64,000 nt of DNA, taken from NCBI GenBank assembly GCA_964036195.1, contig OZ038459.1, forward strand, positions 20,457,206 to 20,521,205, read 5' to 3'. The stretch is from Sphaerolaimus hirsutus (taxonomy: Eukaryota > Nematoda > Chromadorea > Monhysterida > Sphaerolaimidae). The notes under the pieces were generated by a model. The model worked only from the letters and a program-made list of their open reading frames with translations. It was not told where the DNA came from and searched no databases. Positions 48,101-57,295 of the stretch are shown here, piece after piece; within the stretch, counting starts at the first letter, position 1, and each line of letters opens with the position of its first letter. The translations under genes were made by a program, and so were the position numbers.

Positions 48101-49984
48101 GATAATGAAATAATTGCCAAACCCGCGCCGGACGGATTTTTGGTATACAAATGCTTCGCGGTAAAAACATACGAGATCATGAAAGAGGAAAAGTCTCCAG
48201 AATGCTATGAAACGGTACCTGTGCAAGTTAGTGTACACGGGCAAAATGTGACGTTGCACCTGAATAGGTTGACAAACATTTCGCACTTTCAAGCGATCCC
48301 AGGATCATGCACCAATGCTCACAATCGTGTGGTAATGTTGAATGGACAGTGGTACAAATATCTACCGGAAGTAGGCGGCCTGGAACATTTACCTATGTAT
48401 AACACACACAGTTTCCCGCAGAAATGGCAACAGGAAAAGGTTAAGGATGTGCATCATCAGATTTTTGCCGCCACGACCATGTACAACTTATCAGAACTAT
48501 TGCCGACGACCACCCTAAATGACGTATGGCATGCATACTCAATCGTGCGGCAAATTACGCAGGGGGCGGAGCCGAAGGTGGAATCACACATGCAAAGGCA
48601 TCGAACCTTGGCAAAATCGGTATTGGCGCTGGGATGGTGGGATTTTGACACCTGGCGCACCTGGCTACAAGTATGGATTTACCTGATATGTGCACTAGTC
48701 ACCATGCAGTATCTACTAGCCGCGCTCATGGCTGCAGCGCCGGAAATGGCCGTGACTATGGTGAACCGAGCAAAGGAAAAAATCAGAAAACGACCAAAGA
48801 CAGAAGAAAAATCCAATGTCATTGTCGAACTGGCTGAGGACCGCCCTAGCGAACAGGTGAAGGTAAGAACGGTAATTAACCCGTGCGTGGGAATGCCAAG
48901 TGGCATGCCCGCACTCACGGGCGCGCGTCGTTTTCCCGCTATACAATACAGTATCAATAGAAAATGCGATCTGGAAGAAGAATCGGTATGCATGATCACT
49001 TTCTCGACGGAAGAAAGAGATAACATACATCAAGTAGCCAACCGACGTGAGGAAATCGTGCATGTGTACTACAGCCCATCCATTACCATAACCATCGATG
49101 GGAGAGAATATCGAAGATGTCTACTGGACACAGGCGCCATGCGCTCATTATGCAACAGAGACGTGCTGATGCGGCACAAGGAAAAGGCTACTAAGCATGA
49201 TGAAGTTTCACCTATTGGAGCCCTCAGGTGTGCAGCAGACTCGAAACTTTTGGTATTGGGACAGATGGAAATACCGGTAACCATGGGAAACCACACCTTC
49301 GGGATTGTGTTTCAGGCAGTGAACGGATTAGCAGGTGAAATTTTAATTGGCGCAGACGTCCTGCGGCACATGGTAGTAGACCTACCTGCAAGAGAACTAC
49401 GAATCCCTACGGCTAACGCGATAATTCCTTTTGACAACCCCGACCCGGAAGTGCAGCAGCGCAGAATTTACGCCATTGTGAACGAAAAAATAGAAATTCT
49501 GGCTAGACATGAAGCGCTAGTGACGGCGAAATTATCTGCCCCCATGGATGAAAAGTTATTCACAGTCATGGGATTGGATACGGTAGGCGAACGCTGTGGA
49601 GTTATGGCTGCTTCAGCGGCGTATGAAACCAGTGCCCCCGTGTTTCAGGTGAGATGTGCAAATGTACGAAACCAGCCCGTAGTGCTACAGGTAGGACAGC
49701 GCATTGCAGTGGTCGAACCAGTGGACTGCGTGCTGAAGGTGAAACCTGGAGACCCCCCCGCTGAATGGGTGAAGCAGTGCTATGACAGAGATGTGTGTCG
49801 ACAGGTTCAAGCGACTGAACCCCCCCCCCAAAGTAGCCGAAGACAAATTAGGACCTCCACTGCAAGTTGCATGTCCAGATGGACACGTGATGGAATTTAC
49901 CGTGCCAGAAACATTGACGGACGAACGCAGAGAGGAACTGAAAAAGGTGATTCTGCAGTACAAAGAAGCTTTTGCCCGACATAA
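45164..49984 (+). CDS. Retroelement Gag capsid/nucleocapsid - envelope-like - protease polyprotein
   Basis: About 1,606 codons; residue numbers below count from the GTG at 45209. Capsid-like helical region about 1-200 (FRDWRRSWDTVCDAL; ETRQGADESVLEWAVRLEKL). CCHC knuckle C289-x2-C292-x4-H297-x4-C302, then an Arg/Gly-rich stretch and a Gln/Met/Pro-rich linker. A hydrophobic run at about 612-634 could serve as internal signal sequence. About 635-1150 is Cys-rich with N-glycosylation motifs (NCT, NVS, NVT, NIS, NLS) and a furin-like site RQKR at 896-899. A second hydrophobic segment at about 1151-1178 is followed by a basic KEKIRKRPK tail. Aspartic protease has DTG with D at 1307 and ILIGADVL near 1378. 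Gag followed directly by an envelope-like region and then protease in one frame is unusual. The fusion protein could not be cleaved by the protease alone in the lumen, so splicing or internal initiation seems likely (donor CAG|GTAAGC at 46454). The env class is uncertain; spacing of Cys and PV..V motifs vaguely recalls class III glycoproteins. Confidence 0.75.
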   Translation, partial: SRSPASSRSSSATSEVARPTDPGQNWQLEQSNAAVITALAQQCGYFRGKPNEGFRDWRRSWDTVCDALRIKLQERKPLVKLFLKGSARAIFNTRYRELRDLNYKDMMQALEKFYENPNDKHHAQREIFETRQGADESVLEWAVRLEKLIKRAYPGMGHEKRGDTCMIKFHGGLRNEIRRNVPVTASITWKEMVDNARAQESFLEAEQSQNKGEKSKQDVVASATDKVMDRLMALNMPAMAGLPSQADKTLETMEQKMTESVAKFDSVHQEIAKKLAQLGALEGKLLGLNRDPPKLPPRKFDKGCWECGSEEHIRYECPKLTPEQREQYFKRSRGGGASRGNGRGRGGGQRGGYQRNDQAQAMQPGMMPMQYAYLQWQPAQPMPVQPAQTVQRASDMNMQPQMMAYQTPPANWMAMGPDGRMQQYNMQPVQVSNPHVESLNPTRVTSTTGMTMHVREDDRCMMIRPVNKLIPVMQGLELEADEPDELVPESPEEQQRTTGMHVLAQEREFWIKPWAYMRTEKGYLFRTTWLAFLRRIGMHDLRETDCTLWPNCPADDHSDTLTEVPLDVLMNISLDPFLYATPAALPPRTGSSNQIDRYMGFLSTEEGVRPAPRAYSEPPYMPQVAQSLFFVLAVGLIIMGLAFLPGAGATTMPSFPLLCSDLTDHYDLYTYPPLPNCTAIVDTTASLERPRKLTLTIYKRNMVEYRAAAHRCVASTRTARTYQNFWGDVTLEKFDSNPRAVGAAECEGMIKYHKCNNGPMTPVSDLDNAWDTQYPTNVSYSGHGLYCCKWVSKTTPHCGLFRGEVRMRYGANTMQSTLGEVSKCNYEMGTCTLEDGSQLTWKPNPKAECPYEKWREMHGRIRQDIWLADDHTLSLSFRAHEEVESCGIKLWKSDQDIVVAPFEKAVIRSVRQKRAQGRPTLGIVSAGQLAASMQAVYETAEQTMRAQAVATCKNVQHFQEFVRLAMSEHATTTARWYMNDNEIIAKPAPDGFLVYKCFAVKTYEIMKEEKSPECYETVPVQVSVHGQNVTLHLNRLTNISHFQAIPGSCTNAHNRVVMLNGQWYKYLPEVGGLEHLPMYNTHSFPQKWQQEKVKDVHHQIFAATTMYNLSELLPTTTLNDVWHAYSIVRQITQGAEPKVESHMQRHRTLAKSVLALGWWDFDTWRTWLQVWIYLICALVTMQYLLAALMAAAPEMAVTMVNRAKEKIRKRPKTEEKSNVIVELAEDRPSEQVKVRTVINPCVGMPSGMPALTGARRFPAIQYSINRKCDLEEESVCMITFSTEERDNIHQVANRREEIVHVYYSPSITITIDGREYRRCLLDTGAMRSLCNRDVLMRHKEKATKHDEVSPIGALRCAADSKLLVLGQMEIPVTMGNHTFGIVFQAVNGLAGEILIGADVLRHMVVDLPARELRIPTANAIIPFDNPDPEVQQRRIYAIVNEKIEILARHEALVTAKLSAPMDEKLFTVMGLDTVGERCGVMAASAAYETSAPVFQVRCANVRNQPVVLQVGQRIAVVEPVDCVLKVKPGDPPAEWVKQCYDRDVCRQVQATEPPPQSSRRQIRTSTASCMSRWTRDGIYRARNIDGRTQRGTEKGDSAVQRSFCPT

Positions 49985-50306
49985 GTATGACATCGGCTAC
50001 AGCGAATTAGTGGACTACCGGTTGCAATTAGTGGACAAAAAACCAATTGCATGCAGAATGTACCGGTTGAGTCTGGATGATCAGCAATACTTAGAAAATC
50101 ATTTGAGATGCCTCATTGAGCACGACATCGTGGAACCCAGTACGAGCCCGTATTGTGCCCCCACGTTGGTGGTATCCAAACCGGATGGATCGAAGCGGAT
50201 GGTAATTGATTACAGACGCCTGAACGCTGTTTTGCACGCTCCCCAATTCCCATTACCCCGCTTAGATGAAACAGTCGAATCTTTATGTAGCTGCAAGTAT
50301 TTTTAG
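49782..50306 (+). CDS. Retroelement pol, N-terminal part of reverse transcriptase
   Basis: Frame shifted +1 relative to the protease ORF, overlapping it by 203 bp. Real coding appears to switch at the run of ten C at 49820-49829. Downstream of it this frame reads like an RT N-terminus: LKKVILQYKEAFARH, then IACRMYRLS (finger start), EHDIVEPSTSPYCAPTLVV and KPDGSKRMVIDYRRLN, all standard Ty3/Gypsy RT blocks. It ends at a TAG right after a run of five T (50302-50306), in the middle of the RT domain. The rest of RT continues in the next frame. The ATG at 49782 is probably not the functional start. Confidence 0.75.
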   Translation: MTEMCVDRFKRLNPPPKVAEDKLGPPLQVACPDGHVMEFTVPETLTDERREELKKVILQYKEAFARHKYDIGYSELVDYRLQLVDKKPIACRMYRLSLDDQQYLENHLRCLIEHDIVEPSTSPYCAPTLVVSKPDGSKRMVIDYRRLNAVLHAPQFPLPRLDETVESLCSCKYF

Positions 50307-52980
50307 CAGTGCTGACATAAATCAAGCTTTCTATAACATTGCTTTGCATCCAGATGATCGACACATTACGTCATTTAGAAATGTTTTTGGACAATTTCAA
50401 CTGAAACGTTTACCAATGGGATTAAAATGCTCACCCAGTTTAGCGCAGCGCTGTTTTGAATTAGCTATGGCCGGCTTAATACATCGAAATGTGTTATTAT
50501 ACATCGACGATTTACTGATTTATAGTGCAACCTGGGAAACACATTTATATGACATAGGGCAGGTGTTGGAAAGATTAATTAGGAATAATTTCAAAATTAG
50601 CCCAAAAAAGTGTTTTTTCGCACGCGTCACAGCTGTACGCTTTCTAGGATTTATGATTGGCCGCGACGGCGTGTGCGTACCAGATGATAAACGGCACATA
50701 ATTCAGGACTGGCCGGTACCCACTACCGTAAAAGAGGTCAAAGGATTTCTGGGAGCTATCGGTTTTTTCAGACGCATGATTCACAGATGCGCAGAGCTAG
50801 CTGTACCCTTGTCAAATCTCACGCGTACGGGACCAAGAGAAAATTACAATAGCGACACCCCGGTGGATTTGACATCAAAACCCAAGGCACTGGAAGCTTT
50901 CCATAAGCTCAAGGAAGCATTGTTAGGAAGCCCATGTCTGCAGTTTCCCGATCCTAAACGTATGTTTATAATTATCACGGACGCCTCTAAAATTGCTGTT
51001 GCAGGCGTGTTAGCACAACGAGCAGAGGACGAGAAAATACTACATGCATGTGCCTTTTACAGCCGGAAGTTAGGTGCAACCCAAAGCAAATGGCCAGCAA
51101 TTTCACTAGAAGCATGTGCAATCTACGAAAGTATACGTAACTGGCATTGTTATCTGGCGGGACGGCCCTTTGAAGTCTGGACCGACGCCAAGAGTATTTC
51201 GTGGGTAAAAAATCCTAATTTAGAGACTACCCCGCACGCCATGCTACACAAGTTCGCGTTAGCAATTACGCCGTACCAAATCACGTTCAAACACTTGAGG
51301 GGAAAAAGCAATGAACTAGCTGATGCATTGTCTAGAAGACAAGACGCACCAGTGGTATTTGACGAGAAAAAGGACCTGGATGAGGCTTTTGAGCAGTTTG
51401 CACAAGTTACGTGCCGTGAAATCGCTATCCCGCACGATAAGCAGGTTACGGTAGCTGCGGCGCGCAGGGCGGAGTTACTGCGACCAATCAGCGACCGGAC
51501 GCGCGGGCGAAAAGAGGCGGAGTCACCCGGGCTGCGAGAGCGGCAGCGGAATGCGGAAGCGCCTGGAACTGGAACAATGGCTGGTGGTTCAGGAGCCGGA
51601 AATGGAGTTGTTTCGGGTTTAACGGGTGCAACTAAGCGCAGTACAATCATGGCACTACCTCCAATGACTTCGGTTGACAAATTGAAGCGACTACAAGCAG
51701 AAGAACCATACATAGCCACAACTATAGAAGTGTGTCGCGCAGATAATTTTTACAGCGCCGCGCCGTATTTTATTGACCAATACGGTTTGTTACGTCGCCA
51801 AGCGGGAACGTCCCAGATACCAGGTATACAATTATACGACCCAGTATGTATTCCATCGGAATTAGTTCCGTTCGTGTTAGAATTAGCTCACAATCACCCT
51901 ACGGCGGGCCATTTAGGAATAATAAAAACATTTGAAAGGTTACAGGAATTCGCGTGGTTTCCAGGAATGCGGCCAGAAAGTGCGCGCTGGGTTGCCACCT
52001 GCCCTTCGTGCAACGCCAAGAAAGGTCTCAGAGCGGCAATGCGAACTCAAATGGTGTGCCGCCAGGTAGCCAAAAGGCCAGGTGATGTGATAGCAGTAGA
52101 CGCAATAGGACCTTTACTAACCACGAAACGCAGAAACCGACATGTGTTAGTATTTGTTGATCAGTGCACACGTTTTGGAATTGCTGTGCCCGTTCCCGAC
52201 ATAAAACAAGACACAGTATCATTTGCATTTCTGTTGCACATTCTACCTATATTTAGTGTGCCGGCCATTATACTCAGTGATAACGCCCCTAGCTTTACCG
52301 AGGGCACTTTTGCCAAGCTTCTACAATATTTGAACGCGACCCAACATACATCATTTGCGTACACCCCCAAGAGCAACGGAATGGTGGAACGTAGGAATGG
52401 TGTTCTGATGGAAATAGTATCACACTACGTAAATCGTACACATGACGATTGGGACATACATTTAGGCGCCGCTGTACACGCGTACAATACATCGAAACAC
52501 CCTTCCTTGCAAACCACCCCCTATGCGTTGCTATTTGGCAAGCCTGCTGCGTCCATGTGGGAGCGTATGATCGAGCCTCCCCCTGACAACGAGGCATTGC
52601 CCTCATTGCCGCATAAGCGCGCTCTTATAAATGAATTAGGCGCGCGTCTGACCACAGCACGCGAAGCAGCGCACACCGCTTTAGCAAAGGCGCAGCAAAA
52701 AGAGCAATTTTACGCCAATCGCCGTGCGCGCCGATTGAATGTGCAACGCGGGCAAGCGGTACGCGTATACACGCCGCGTATTACTCAGTTGACGGGCCCT
52801 AGTAAGAAATTCGCGCCTCGCTTTATCGGCCCGTATGAGTGCATTGATTATGCCCACCCATTAGTGACTTTATTCAACAATATTAATAAGAAAATTTATG
52901 TAGTTCATGCAGATCGTTGCAAGGCAACCAGTGAATATTTAATTCCCCCTTCTTACAGTGAATTATACGACAACGACTAA
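50307..52980 (+). CDS. Retroelement pol: RT, RNase H and integrase
   Basis: Continues RT without loss from the block around SSADINQAF (motif with first catalytic Asp), through LPMGLKCSP, to LLYIDDLLIYS (YIDD, near 50500). RNase H follows: IIITDASKIAVAGVL, ISLEACAIYESI, VWTDAKSISWV and ADALSRR near 51340. A Gly/Arg-rich linker of about 80 residues separates it from integrase, which has an HHCC finger (HNHPTAGHLG ... CPSC) and a catalytic D-59-D-35-E core with Asp at 52099 and 52279 and Glu at 52387. A GPY/F-like FIGPYECID follows, and the ORF ends TAA at 52978-52980. No chromodomain. All catalytic residues that I can check are present. The open frame technically starts at 50266, but the first 40 bp are shadow of the previous frame. 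Confidence 0.88.
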
Positions 52981-53194
52981 AATTGATTAATTAGCCGTTA
53001 CGACCATCGCCGTCGCGTCAAACAACCCGGAACCAGGTATAACAGGTATGAAGTGTGTGTGAAAGTGTGCGTGTGTTTTTAGGAAGCTCGTGCACCCCTT
53101 TTGCCCACGGGCAACTGGACCGCACGAGTTCTTATTACTTTCCCCGTTCATAAAACTTTGTAATTAATTATTTTATCACATTGTTATAATTATA
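52981..53194 (+). promoter_or_regulatory. Spacer before the helicase ORF with acceptor-like site and hairpin
   Basis: TGCGTGTGTTTTTAG|GAAGC gives a good splice acceptor at 53082/53083. It is followed at once by a hairpin (AGCTCGTGC 53085-53093 pairing with GCACGAGTT 53122-53130). The helicase ATG is 112 bp downstream. A subgenomic spliced mRNA for the helicase would use such a site. This is inference. Confidence 0.4.
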
Positions 53195-56100
53195 ATGGCT
53201 TCGGCCTCTCGTAAACGCCCATTTGAAGGTGCAGACGCCCCGCCCATTAAATCCAAGGAGACAAATACACATGGCGCCTGCGGCGGCGGAACCATCCCCC
53301 CACGACAACTTTACCGCGCGCAGCAGATGCAAAATGGACCGGAAATCTACCCCAGCAGAGGGAAATTCGAAGGTTGGGTAGATAGGGTGTATATTGACTC
53401 GGGCGCCGACGGGCATGTTGAGTATCAGTGCCATGTGAGAATTTCTGAGCAGACGATGGCGATACTCAGCGAAAACGAGCAGTGGGTGAATGCGGATGAA
53501 GCCTATCCGTATTTTTATTATTCGAATAAGCGGGCCAAGGCGGCTAGGGACAAACGGACCACCCAGCTGGTGGATTTGTGCGCGAGAATTCAGAAACAAC
53601 ACCCCTCGATGTTCCTGCCCCTGGTGCGCCACGGGATGCGTTTCTCGGCGACCGCAATCGCACAAAAAATAGAAAATCCCCGGTACTGGGAGTTTACCGG
53701 CGTCGCAATATGGGGTAATCAGACAAAGTGCCCCTTAAACGTTGCCGCCCCCGTGGTCGTGAGTACGCAGGGCACGCGGCGCGTCACTCAAGCGGCACGT
53801 ACATTGACGCGCGGCGACACTTCCGGCTACCAGCCCTACACGAGCGACTGGAAAACGGCGCGGCTGCGAGCGGCCTTCACGCCGTCGAATTACAAAAATC
53901 TGGAACCGCTGGGCGCGGCGGAGCGGGGCGATGCCGGGCCGGAAAAGTTGGTCATCTTACACAGAGAATATGTAAGTGACAGTAGAGTGGAAAATTTGAG
54001 TGCGGGACAGTTGGGGCTGGCCCACGTCGAGTATCACGACTTGAATGATCTGGACGTGTTTGGCGACGAATTCTACGGCCATGCGTACGGGCTGCAGGTC
54101 GCCACGGCCGAGGACATCAGCACAACGGGCATCCAGCCAGACACAGAGAACCGAGACAACATGGACGCGTTTCTCAGGTATAAATTGGGCATTTTAGCAG
54201 CGGCCCATTGCTATAACGAGTCATTTTTGCGGTTTCGGGCGAAACGCGCAACGGATGTGTGCGCACATGTGTCCTGGGAGCACACGCCGCAGGGCACTGC
54301 ATGCGATATTATGGTGCGCCGCCCGGACCCAGAAGAATTGCAAGCTGACACTTTCGAAGGACCAGAAGAGCAGCGCGTGCGTTTGCTGGAGCAGGTGAAC
54401 ACGCAGACACAGCTGTTGAACCAGGCGACGCCCATGTCGGTGTTGAGCTTGGTGCTGGCCAGACCGGACGAAGACAAACCAGCGGCGGGCACCCACAATC
54501 TATCAGTCAGAATTACCAGCGTGGAATCAGAGCCAACCACTACAATGCTGCGTGCGAAGTTGGACATGGCGGCGTCGCAATCAGCACTGCCCCGAACCCT
54601 GGAGAGTGGAAGATACATGGTGCGCGGCTCGAACGACTCGCCCAATTACGACCGAACCATGCGGTCGCTGCAAGCCGCCCTGAACAAAGCGCCGGTCGGC
54701 TGGGTGCCAAAAGTGGTTCAGGGGTCAAAAGTACTCACCCTGGAGGCGCAAATCCAATTAGCTGTGATATTGAATTTGCGTCTGCTGGATGACGAAACTG
54801 ACTGGGCGCTCATTAGCCGCGAGGCTAATGAGTTGTACGAATCATTGTTCAGAGGAAAAAACGAACAAATGATTCAGGCCAAATTAGGTGAGTTTTTGCC
54901 GCAGCAGGGGCAGGTAGAAGTTTTAGGAGCTGTGATCACAGCCGTGCGAATGCGCAAACCCCTTTTGATTATGTGTGACTCGCCTTTCGGGTCCGGGAAG
55001 ACGACCACACAAAATCAACTGGCGTATGTGTGTTCACGCGGCTATAATTATTATAACTCGAGACCCAGGGTGCGCGCGGGCTCCGACTTGCCATCGGACA
55101 AGCAGCCGAACGCCAAATACCATTCGACGCTCATCACGTGCACGGTCAACTCGGCGGCCGACGAAGGCGCGCGCAGGGCCCTGACCAATCTGAATAAATT
55201 AGGGCAGCGGGATATTTTTGGGGCTTTAGAAGTTTTATTGCGGGAGCGCGCGAAATGGACCGCTATGGCTGATACGCCATTTTCTGAAATGCAAAAACTG
55301 GAGGGTTTTGAAGAATTTTTGAAATTAAGAGCGGCATTTCCGGTGCGCGTTTTGAGTCCCATGTGGGAAACTGACCCCACTTATAACACCACCCCCGCGA
55401 CCCAATTGCCAACCCTGCACACCCTAGCACAGCGAACCGGCCACAACATCGTCCGCCTCAGCCCCGAATGGACGGCAGCGCTGGAAAAGTACGACGGCGC
55501 CAAGAAGGACTACGAACTGGTGGACGAAATCATCAACAACTGCACGGACGACGCCGTCATACGCGCGCAGCTGACCGAACAGGTGCCCTTTCTCACCGCC
55601 GACGATGGAGACGAGCAGCCATTCGATGACTTCGAGGCAGGCGTGGCGGGCGCCCGGGCTGGTGAGGCTAGTTTAGCTGATCAGGGATTTTGGGGTAAGG
55701 TGCTACGTAGGGCGCTGTCTAAATATGTCAGGGCTACGGTCAGGCTGCACCGGGTGTTCTTGGAGGTGGTGCAGCCCGGTCAAATCCATGTCACTTTAGA
55801 CTCCGCCCACGACGCCCGTATAAAAAGTGTGACTGCGTGTGCGGTAATTATTGACGAAGCGTCTTTGGCGTCTGACGCTGCAGTAATTAGCGTGGTTCAG
55901 GCGGCTCAGCTCCCAGTGAACGGCATGCTACTTCTATTTGGAGACAGTAAACAATTGACGCGTATGATTCGCGTGCAAGACTGGGTGGAGCCTGTCCTGA
56001 AACCCGACCCCACCCTCATTGATAGGCTCACACAATACCAACTATGTCCCGTGGTTCACTTGGAAACAGTGTTTCGCGGGCATCGCCAGCTCATTCAGGC

Positions 56101-57166
56101 CAACTCAGTGGCGGCGTACAACGGACTGCTACGCGCCTACAACGACACCGCAGCGCACGGCGCCACCATGTTGCCCGCACCTGGCGACTTCGAGGATGGC
56201 GTCATGCTGTCATCAACGTTGGTGCACCAGGGCTGCGAATCAAAAGAGGGCATGTCCATTATCAACAAGAAGGAGCTGCGCATCATCCTGCACCTGTACG
56301 ACTACCTCGTGGCCACAGTGAAAGAAGATCCCACCCTGCCCTGGGCAGATCTTACCGATCCCGCTAGTTTGCTAATTGTCTGTTTTTATGCGGCGCAGGC
56401 GCGCGCCCTAATCAGTCGACTAGTAGCCCATACAGAACACGACGCGGCTTACTGGGCCACCCGCGTGATCACTGCCGACAAAGCACAGGCCCGTGAAGCG
56501 GAAGTGGTCATCGTTTCCTGCGTGCGCGGCAGCCCGCCTACCGACTCCGCCCAGCTGGATGCCGACCCCAAGAAGGCGTATGGTAGAGTTGGATTTGTAG
56601 CAGAGTTGCCCCGGGGAAACGTAGCCACCTCCCGCGCCAAATGTGTGCGCATCGTGGTGGCCAACGCTGAGACCATGTTGTGGTCAACCTTTTTCCACCG
56701 GTTTCTGACGGTCGAGCACAAAGCCGACCGGATTTACTCTTACGAGTCAGGCCAAATTTGGGGAAACGTGTTGGGATTTTGGCCTCCGGAATGGCGCCCG
56801 CGGGCCGACTTGAAAGAACTAGTCGGACCAGACAGATACCCGGCCCTCGAAGAAGAACTGCAGGCGGAATGTTTGTCTGACATTGAAACCGCCACCGCGG
56901 GCTCTGACTCCTCCGCAGACGCGCGGGAGGAGGGTGTGCCGGTGTTGGAGGAAGTGGTGCCCGTTGTCGAACCAGTTTACCGCCCTAATGAAGAATATTC
57001 CCCCATTAGCAACGACATGGCGGCCATGGCACTGCAGAACGTAGCCGAGCCCCCCTCGCCGCCGCCCGAGCACCACGACGCGGTCGAGGCCATCCCACTG
57101 CCACCGGAGGAAGCTCCAGCGCAACAGGTAGAACACCACATGGAAAATGGTAATTGTGAAAATTGA
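53195..57166 (+). CDS. Retroelement-borne superfamily-1 (Upf1-like) helicase
   Basis: 1,323 codons from ATG (context ATAATGG) to TGA at 57164-57166. The C-terminal half is an SF1B helicase: Walker A with GSGKTTT near residues 598-604, Walker B VIIDEAS near 885-891, motif III LFGDSKQL near 914-921, ETVFRGHRQL near 955-964, motif V-like ADKAQAREAEVVIVS near 1096-1110, and motif VI NVATSRAK near 1142-1149 with its arginine. The order and spacing resemble Upf1/Nam7/DNA2-type AAA_11/AAA_12 helicases. Residues 1-590 are unrecognised; an early segment is basic (SASRKRP) and could localise to the nucleus. The last 140 residues are acidic and Pro-rich. Such enzymes unwind RNA or DNA using ATP. A role in reverse transcription, RNA export or evasion of RNA decay is possible but unproven. 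The frame is fully open and GC-rich (third positions often G/C), so it is probably under selection. Confidence 0.88.
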   Translation: MASASRKRPFEGADAPPIKSKETNTHGACGGGTIPPRQLYRAQQMQNGPEIYPSRGKFEGWVDRVYIDSGADGHVEYQCHVRISEQTMAILSENEQWVNADEAYPYFYYSNKRAKAARDKRTTQLVDLCARIQKQHPSMFLPLVRHGMRFSATAIAQKIENPRYWEFTGVAIWGNQTKCPLNVAAPVVVSTQGTRRVTQAARTLTRGDTSGYQPYTSDWKTARLRAAFTPSNYKNLEPLGAAERGDAGPEKLVILHREYVSDSRVENLSAGQLGLAHVEYHDLNDLDVFGDEFYGHAYGLQVATAEDISTTGIQPDTENRDNMDAFLRYKLGILAAAHCYNESFLRFRAKRATDVCAHVSWEHTPQGTACDIMVRRPDPEELQADTFEGPEEQRVRLLEQVNTQTQLLNQATPMSVLSLVLARPDEDKPAAGTHNLSVRITSVESEPTTTMLRAKLDMAASQSALPRTLESGRYMVRGSNDSPNYDRTMRSLQAALNKAPVGWVPKVVQGSKVLTLEAQIQLAVILNLRLLDDETDWALISREANELYESLFRGKNEQMIQAKLGEFLPQQGQVEVLGAVITAVRMRKPLLIMCDSPFGSGKTTTQNQLAYVCSRGYNYYNSRPRVRAGSDLPSDKQPNAKYHSTLITCTVNSAADEGARRALTNLNKLGQRDIFGALEVLLRERAKWTAMADTPFSEMQKLEGFEEFLKLRAAFPVRVLSPMWETDPTYNTTPATQLPTLHTLAQRTGHNIVRLSPEWTAALEKYDGAKKDYELVDEIINNCTDDAVIRAQLTEQVPFLTADDGDEQPFDDFEAGVAGARAGEASLADQGFWGKVLRRALSKYVRATVRLHRVFLEVVQPGQIHVTLDSAHDARIKSVTACAVIIDEASLASDAAVISVVQAAQLPVNGMLLLFGDSKQLTRMIRVQDWVEPVLKPDPTLIDRLTQYQLCPVVHLETVFRGHRQLIQANSVAAYNGLLRAYNDTAAHGATMLPAPGDFEDGVMLSSTLVHQGCESKEGMSIINKKELRIILHLYDYLVATVKEDPTLPWADLTDPASLLIVCFYAAQARALISRLVAHTEHDAAYWATRVITADKAQAREAEVVIVSCVRGSPPTDSAQLDADPKKAYGRVGFVAELPRGNVATSRAKCVRIVVANAETMLWSTFFHRFLTVEHKADRIYSYESGQIWGNVLGFWPPEWRPRADLKELVGPDRYPALEEELQAECLSDIETATAGSDSSADAREEGVPVLEEVVPVVEPVYRPNEEYSPISNDMAAMALQNVAEPPSPPPEHHDAVEAIPLPPEEAPAQQVEHHMENGNCEN

Positions 57167-57295
57167 TACGAAACAATTTTTGCCTAAGTCAATTATAAAA
57201 ATTTTAAGGTGTAATAATTTATGCACAACTTTTGTCATCAGGAGAAACAGACAACTCTGTAACAAAAAATAATCAGCAAACAAAAAACATACTTG

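Noticed and set aside
44316..49296. Minus-strand ORFs of 60-190 codons across the retroelement coding region
   Set aside because: They overlap strong plus-strand domains (Gag, PR, RT, IN) and show no motif; they are shadows.
45164..49984. Reassignment of TGA to a sense codon in this organism
   Set aside because: Only one in-frame TGA occurs in over 6 kb of this frame, and host genes (the kinase, helicase ORF and EMC6) end at TGA, so the standard code fits.
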